NCBI GenBank assembly: GCA_963810755.1
Contig: CAWEOP010000003.1
Coordinates: forward strand, 124,001 to 188,000
Length of the DNA: 64,000 nt
Reading direction: 5' to 3'
DNA from: FEN-1219 sp963810755
GTDB lineage: Bacteria; Pseudomonadota; Gammaproteobacteria; Steroidobacterales; Rariloculaceae
Part shown: one piece after another, positions 60,846 through 64,000 of the stretch
Layout: each line of letters opens with the position of its first letter
How positions within the stretch are numbered: position 1 is the stretch's first letter
The notes under the pieces: model-generated
Seen by the model: only the letters and a program-made list of their open reading frames with translations
Databases searched by the model: none
What the model was told of the DNA's origin: nothing
Program-made: the position numbers and the translations under genes

Positions 60846-62003
60846 TCAGTAGCCGAGCTTCACGATCCCCGTCTTCATTCCTTGCACGGTGCCGCTCGTG
60901 AGCCACTCGAGCGACGCGCGGAACAAGATGAGATGGTTCCGCTCCCACATCGCGTTGTGCGACGAGCAGCCCAAGTCGAGCAACACCTTCTGCTCCGACG
61001 CGAGGTCCTCGTAGAGCTCGTGCACGCGCTTCGGATCCACTTGCTTGTCGTGGATGCCCGCGACCATGAGCATCGGCACGCGGATCTTCTTCGCAGCGTC
61101 GGGGCCGAAGCCCCAGCTCGTCGTGTTCGGCGCGCGCCGCACGCCCTGCCCCCAGGTCGCTCCGACGGGATCCGACGCGAGCATCGCGTCCCACACGGAA
61201 TCGCTCGCGGCCTGCTCGTATTGATTCTCGCAGCCGACTTGCCGATCCCAATTCGCGGCGAACTCCGCGTGCGACTGCGCGTTGAACGCGGGGCCTTTCG
61301 CGGGATTGGGGTTCGGCGGTTGCGGCGTGGACATCCGGTTGTACGCGGGCGCGAGCACGACGATCTTGTCGATCTTGTCGGCGTGCTGCGCGGTATAGCC
61401 GCCCGTGCGCGGGCCGCCGAGCGACCAACCGACGAGGCTCACGCGCGCGACGCCGCGTAAATTCCGGACGTAGTCGACCACCGCATCGATGTCGTCCCAG
61501 TCGGACTCGATCGTCGTGAGCTGCTGCTCCGAGGTCGGCTTGCACGCCGCGCGGCCGAGCGCGACCTGTTGCTCCGCGGGCAGGTTGCAGACCTCGTTCA
61601 TCACGTTTGGGCGCGTCGAACGGCCGTAGCCCGTCATGTCCATCGAGAACACGTCGAAACCCGCGTTCGCGAGGAACGCCATCCAGCTGTAGTCCGCGTA
61701 CGGCACGTCGAATGCGACCTCTGCCGGAGTTCCGGCGCCGTGCACGAACAACACGACGCGCTCGGCGCCGGGCGAGCCGCGCATGCTCGTTGCCGGTTTC
61801 ACGCGCTCGCGCACGTAGATTTGCGTCGTCTGACCCGGAATCGTCGGCACCTTCGACTGATTCGCCACGTAGTGATCGATCGTGAGCAGCGTTTGGCTCG
61901 CCTCGCCGCGGGTCGGCGCTTGCGCCGCGATGCGCGTAGCGAACGACGCTGCGACCACCGCGAACGACAGCAACGCGGCCAATGCCGCCACTCTTGATCT
62001 CAT
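60846..62003 (-). CDS. Secreted alpha/beta hydrolase
   Basis: A 385-residue protein with a signal peptide (ending RIAAQ). VLFVHGAGTPAEVAFDV gives the oxyanion-hole strand, VSLVGWSLGGPRTGGY the nucleophile elbow with Ser, and GIHDKQVDPKRVHELY the Asp. SSHNAMWERN carries the His. It is an esterase or carboxylesterase-like enzyme; several cysteines suggest disulphides. I chose ATG at 62003 behind a GGGGGG run. It is tail to tail with the DUF6152 gene. Confidence 0.9.
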   Translation of the reverse strand: MRSRVAALAALLSFAVVAASFATRIAAQAPTRGEASQTLLTIDHYVANQSKVPTIPGQTTQIYVRERVKPATSMRGSPGAERVVLFVHGAGTPAEVAFDVPYADYSWMAFLANAGFDVFSMDMTGYGRSTRPNVMNEVCNLPAEQQVALGRAACKPTSEQQLTTIESDWDDIDAVVDYVRNLRGVARVSLVGWSLGGPRTGGYTAQHADKIDKIVVLAPAYNRMSTPQPPNPNPAKGPAFNAQSHAEFAANWDRQVGCENQYEQAASDSVWDAMLASDPVGATWGQGVRRAPNTTSWGFGPDAAKKIRVPMLMVAGIHDKQVDPKRVHELYEDLASEQKVLLDLGCSSHNAMWERNHLILFRASLEWLTSGTVQGMKTGIVKLGY

Positions 62004-62097
62004 CACGTGAATCCCCCCGGAAACTATCATTGCCCGCCGGCTCGGCGAGGCGCCGTTATGGTGTCAGGTTTGGCCCATTGCGCCTAGACGCACGCGC

Positions 62098-62700
62098 CTA
62101 GCCGGAGCGACTCGCGGCTTCCATCAGGCCCGCGAGCGCCGCGTCGTTGTCCGTGCCGCTCGCCGCGAGCTTCGCGATCACACCCGCGCGATCGGCGGCC
62201 GAACGATTCTGGCTCAGCTTGAGCTTGCCCTGGATCTCCGTGATCCGGATCTCGATGCCGACGATTCCGGCCAGCCGTTTCGGGTCATAGCTCGGCTTCC
62301 ACGGCGCCGGGTTGCCGCGCTCGAAGCGCGCGGCGAGGGCCTCGACATGCCGTGCGGTGGCCTCCGGGTCGTCGATCGTCACGGCGGTGCCGTAGACGTG
62401 CACGGCCGCGTAGTTCCACGTCGGCACGCCGGGATCGACGTACCAAGTCGGCGAAATATAGCCGTGCGGGCCTTGGAAGATCGCGAGCACCTCGCGCGTA
62501 GCGCCGAGCCCTTGCCACTGCGGATTCGCGCGCGCGACGTGCGCGTGCAGCACGCGGCCCGCGCGCTCGTAGAGAAACGGCACGTGAGTCGCGAACGGGC
62601 GGCCGTCCGCGAGCGTAATGAGCGTGCCGAACGCGTTCGTCTCGATGAGCGCGGCGAGCGCGTCTTGATCCGTCTCGAGAAAATGCTTCGGGATATACAT
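62098..62700 (-). CDS. PaiB-family FMN-binding regulator
   Basis: A 200-residue protein starting MYIPKHFLETDQDALAALIE, the typical PaiB N-terminus. Further hallmarks are GRPFATHVPFLYE, HAHVARANPQWQ, PHGYISPTWYVDPGVPTWNY and the C-terminal GIEIRITEIQGKLKLSQNRS. The fold is a flavin-reductase-like split barrel that binds FMN. Members were first described as negative regulators of sporulation and protease genes; the true biochemical role is unclear. GGAGAA precedes the ATG. Confidence 0.94.
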   Translation of the reverse strand: MYIPKHFLETDQDALAALIETNAFGTLITLADGRPFATHVPFLYERAGRVLHAHVARANPQWQGLGATREVLAIFQGPHGYISPTWYVDPGVPTWNYAAVHVYGTAVTIDDPEATARHVEALAARFERGNPAPWKPSYDPKRLAGIVGIEIRITEIQGKLKLSQNRSAADRAGVIAKLAASGTDNDAALAGLMEAASRSG

Positions 62701-62819
62701 CGTCGTTCTCCGACCGCTTCCGTCAGACAGGATGCGGAAGCGGAGCGCGATGATACGCCGCGCTACGACGCTGAGCCGCATGGTATCCCCGTATACTCGA
62801 GATCCGTCAGGAGCTCGAG

Positions 62820-64000
62820 ATGAACCACGTCGCTACGGGCGCGGCCGCGACGGCCGCGCTGCTGATCGTCGGATTGCCGCCCGTGCTCGGCCTGCTCACC
62901 GAAGCGCAAGTCCGCGCGCGCGTAGCCGCACTCGCGGGGTCCGGCGCTCTCACCGCCGAAGTCCGCGCGTTCGAGCGCGGGTGGTTCGGCGGTCGCGCGA
63001 AGATCGATCTCGGCATCGCGCGCGACTACCTGCAGTCGGGCGCGGCGAACGGGGCTCCGCAGCTCGAGGCACTGATCGGCGAGACAGCGCCGCTCGAAGT
63101 GGCGTTCGCCTATGGACCGATCGCGTTCTCCGACGGCATTCACTTCGGCCTGTCGCGGATGGTTGCGCGGCTCGACCCCGAATCGCCTCGGGTCGCGAAC
63201 CTCGAACGGAGCCTCGGCATCCCGTACGTTTTCGAGTTCCGCGGCCTGACCGGTTTTTTCGGCAAGCTCACGTTCGATGCCGACATGCCGCCGGTCGACT
63301 TGCCGATGGACCGCGCGCGCGTCGAGTTCTCCGGCGCGCAGCTCGCCGGCACGTTCGCGAGGAATCGCCTCGCCGCCGACGGCAGCATGGACCGGTTCCA
63401 ATTCTCTTCGCCGACGGGCGTGTTCGCTGTCGAGCGTGTCGTCGCCAAGGTCGACAACGAGATCCGCTCCCGGTACGTGATGCCCGGCAACGCGGCGTTG
63501 TCGGTCCAGAGCGTCACGGTCATCGATTCCGCGCGCGGGCCGGCTCCCGTGTTCGAGGCGGCCGGCGCGAGCTTCGACAGCGTCGTGCAGCTCGACGAGA
63601 CTCGGAACCTGCTTCGCGTCCAGGCGAACGGGACGCTCGACTCCGCGTTCGTCGACGGCGCTCGGATCGCCGACGCGAGCGTCGGCATCGCCGTCAGTAA
63701 CCTCGACGCCGGCGCGCTCGAGACGTATGCGACGACGCTGCGCGGGGTCGCTCGCGCGGATCGCGCCGGGCTGGGCACGCTGCGCCCAGCGCTCCAGCGC
63801 CTGCTCGCCGCCGCGCCGAGTGTGGCGCTCGACCCCGTTCATTTCACGTTCGATGGCGAGCCGCTCACCGGCCGGCTCGAGATCGTGACGAACGCCGGCG
63901 AGTTACCGGCCACGGGAACCCTCGACCTCGAGGACCCGGAGACGTTGCTCACGCTGTTCGACAGCTCGGCGGATATCGAGCTATCCAAGAAGCTCGCGCA
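62820..64000 (+). CDS. DUF945 (YdgA-like) family protein, N-terminal part
   Basis: The frame is open to the right edge, so the C-terminus is missing; 393 residues are visible. It starts with a hydrophobic signal or anchor (TAALLIVGLPPVLGLLTEAQ). RAFERGWFGGRAKIDLGI is the hallmark of the DUF945/YdgA family. HFTFDGEPLTGRLEIVTNAG is a later beta-rich stretch. These are periplasmic, inner-membrane-anchored proteins of unknown role. AGGAG stands before the ATG. It is divergent from the PaiB-like gene. Confidence 0.87.
   Translation, partial: MNHVATGAAATAALLIVGLPPVLGLLTEAQVRARVAALAGSGALTAEVRAFERGWFGGRAKIDLGIARDYLQSGAANGAPQLEALIGETAPLEVAFAYGPIAFSDGIHFGLSRMVARLDPESPRVANLERSLGIPYVFEFRGLTGFFGKLTFDADMPPVDLPMDRARVEFSGAQLAGTFARNRLAADGSMDRFQFSSPTGVFAVERVVAKVDNEIRSRYVMPGNAALSVQSVTVIDSARGPAPVFEAAGASFDSVVQLDETRNLLRVQANGTLDSAFVDGARIADASVGIAVSNLDAGALETYATTLRGVARADRAGLGTLRPALQRLLAAAPSVALDPVHFTFDGEPLTGRLEIVTNAGELPATGTLDLEDPETLLTLFDSSADIELSKKLA

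Noticed and set aside
1..64000. CRISPR array, insertion sequence or prophage
   Set aside because: I saw no regular repeat-spacer pattern, no transposase, integrase or phage structural gene. The only near-identical dispersed repeat is the 57-base element.

Overview
The window is about 64 kb of very GC-rich bacterial chromosome, tightly packed and coded on both strands. Gene content (DUF6152 proteins, tandem DUF5916 outer-membrane proteins, a PQQ dehydrogenase, a carboxymuconolactone-decarboxylase-like protein, a Fur-box PepSY gene, a tRNA with encoded CCA) and the Fur- and CRP-type operators suggest a soil or freshwater proteobacterium, probably a gammaproteobacterium near Steroidobacteraceae. 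That placement is inferred from gene families only. No phage, transposon, CRISPR array, rRNA or origin is visible.

Layout. 1-9.5 kb: a cut metallo-beta-lactamase-fold hydrolase, a secreted two-module protein, a MarR-like regulator with an unusually structured upstream region, ribonuclease HII, an exported NADP-reductase-like protein, an LVIVD propeller lipoprotein, an ATP-grasp ligase and a membrane-linked metallopeptidase. 9.7-16.3 kb: secreted DUF6152 and WDGDTLVV-type proteins, a saccharopine-dehydrogenase/DUF4166 fusion, an alpha/beta hydrolase and a MazG-type pyrophosphatase. 16.4-25.5 kb: a 1,215-residue nuclease-helicase, a YkgJ-like protein, a glycine-zipper protein behind a perfect CRP-type site, an iron-regulated PepSY membrane protein, an HTH protein, an orphan ParA and a divergent CHAD protein. 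25.5-35.3 kb: a serine hydrolase, an EamA transporter, a PspC/ABC operon, an aldo/keto reductase and a GntR/ABC/acyltransferase operon. 35.5-40.4 kb: an unrecognised three-gene operon (coiled-coil protein, Clp-like AAA+ protein with a degenerate first ATPase, membrane protein). 40.6-49.8 kb: small unknown genes, CMD and cyclase enzymes, tRNA-Arg, more DUF6152 proteins and a ferritin-like protein. 49.8-64 kb: tandem DUF5916 proteins, GST, MFS transporter, PQQ dehydrogenase, a BlaI/BlaR1-type pair, DUF6152, an esterase-like hydrolase, a PaiB-like flavoprotein and a cut DUF945 protein.

How they work together. The strongest theme is a secreted protein family built from two modules, DUF6152 (AHHSF...WTNPH) and a WDGDTLVV module. 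They appear as neighbours in two operons and as fusions in two genes, which suggests that they act together outside the cytoplasm. The best candidates for undescribed systems are the coiled-coil/Clp/membrane operon and the ParA-CHAD pair, which could position polyphosphate granules.

Caution. At least eight genes carry single-base frameshifts with undecayed sequence on both sides. This looks more like sequence or assembly error than gene decay, so several ends given here are provisional.
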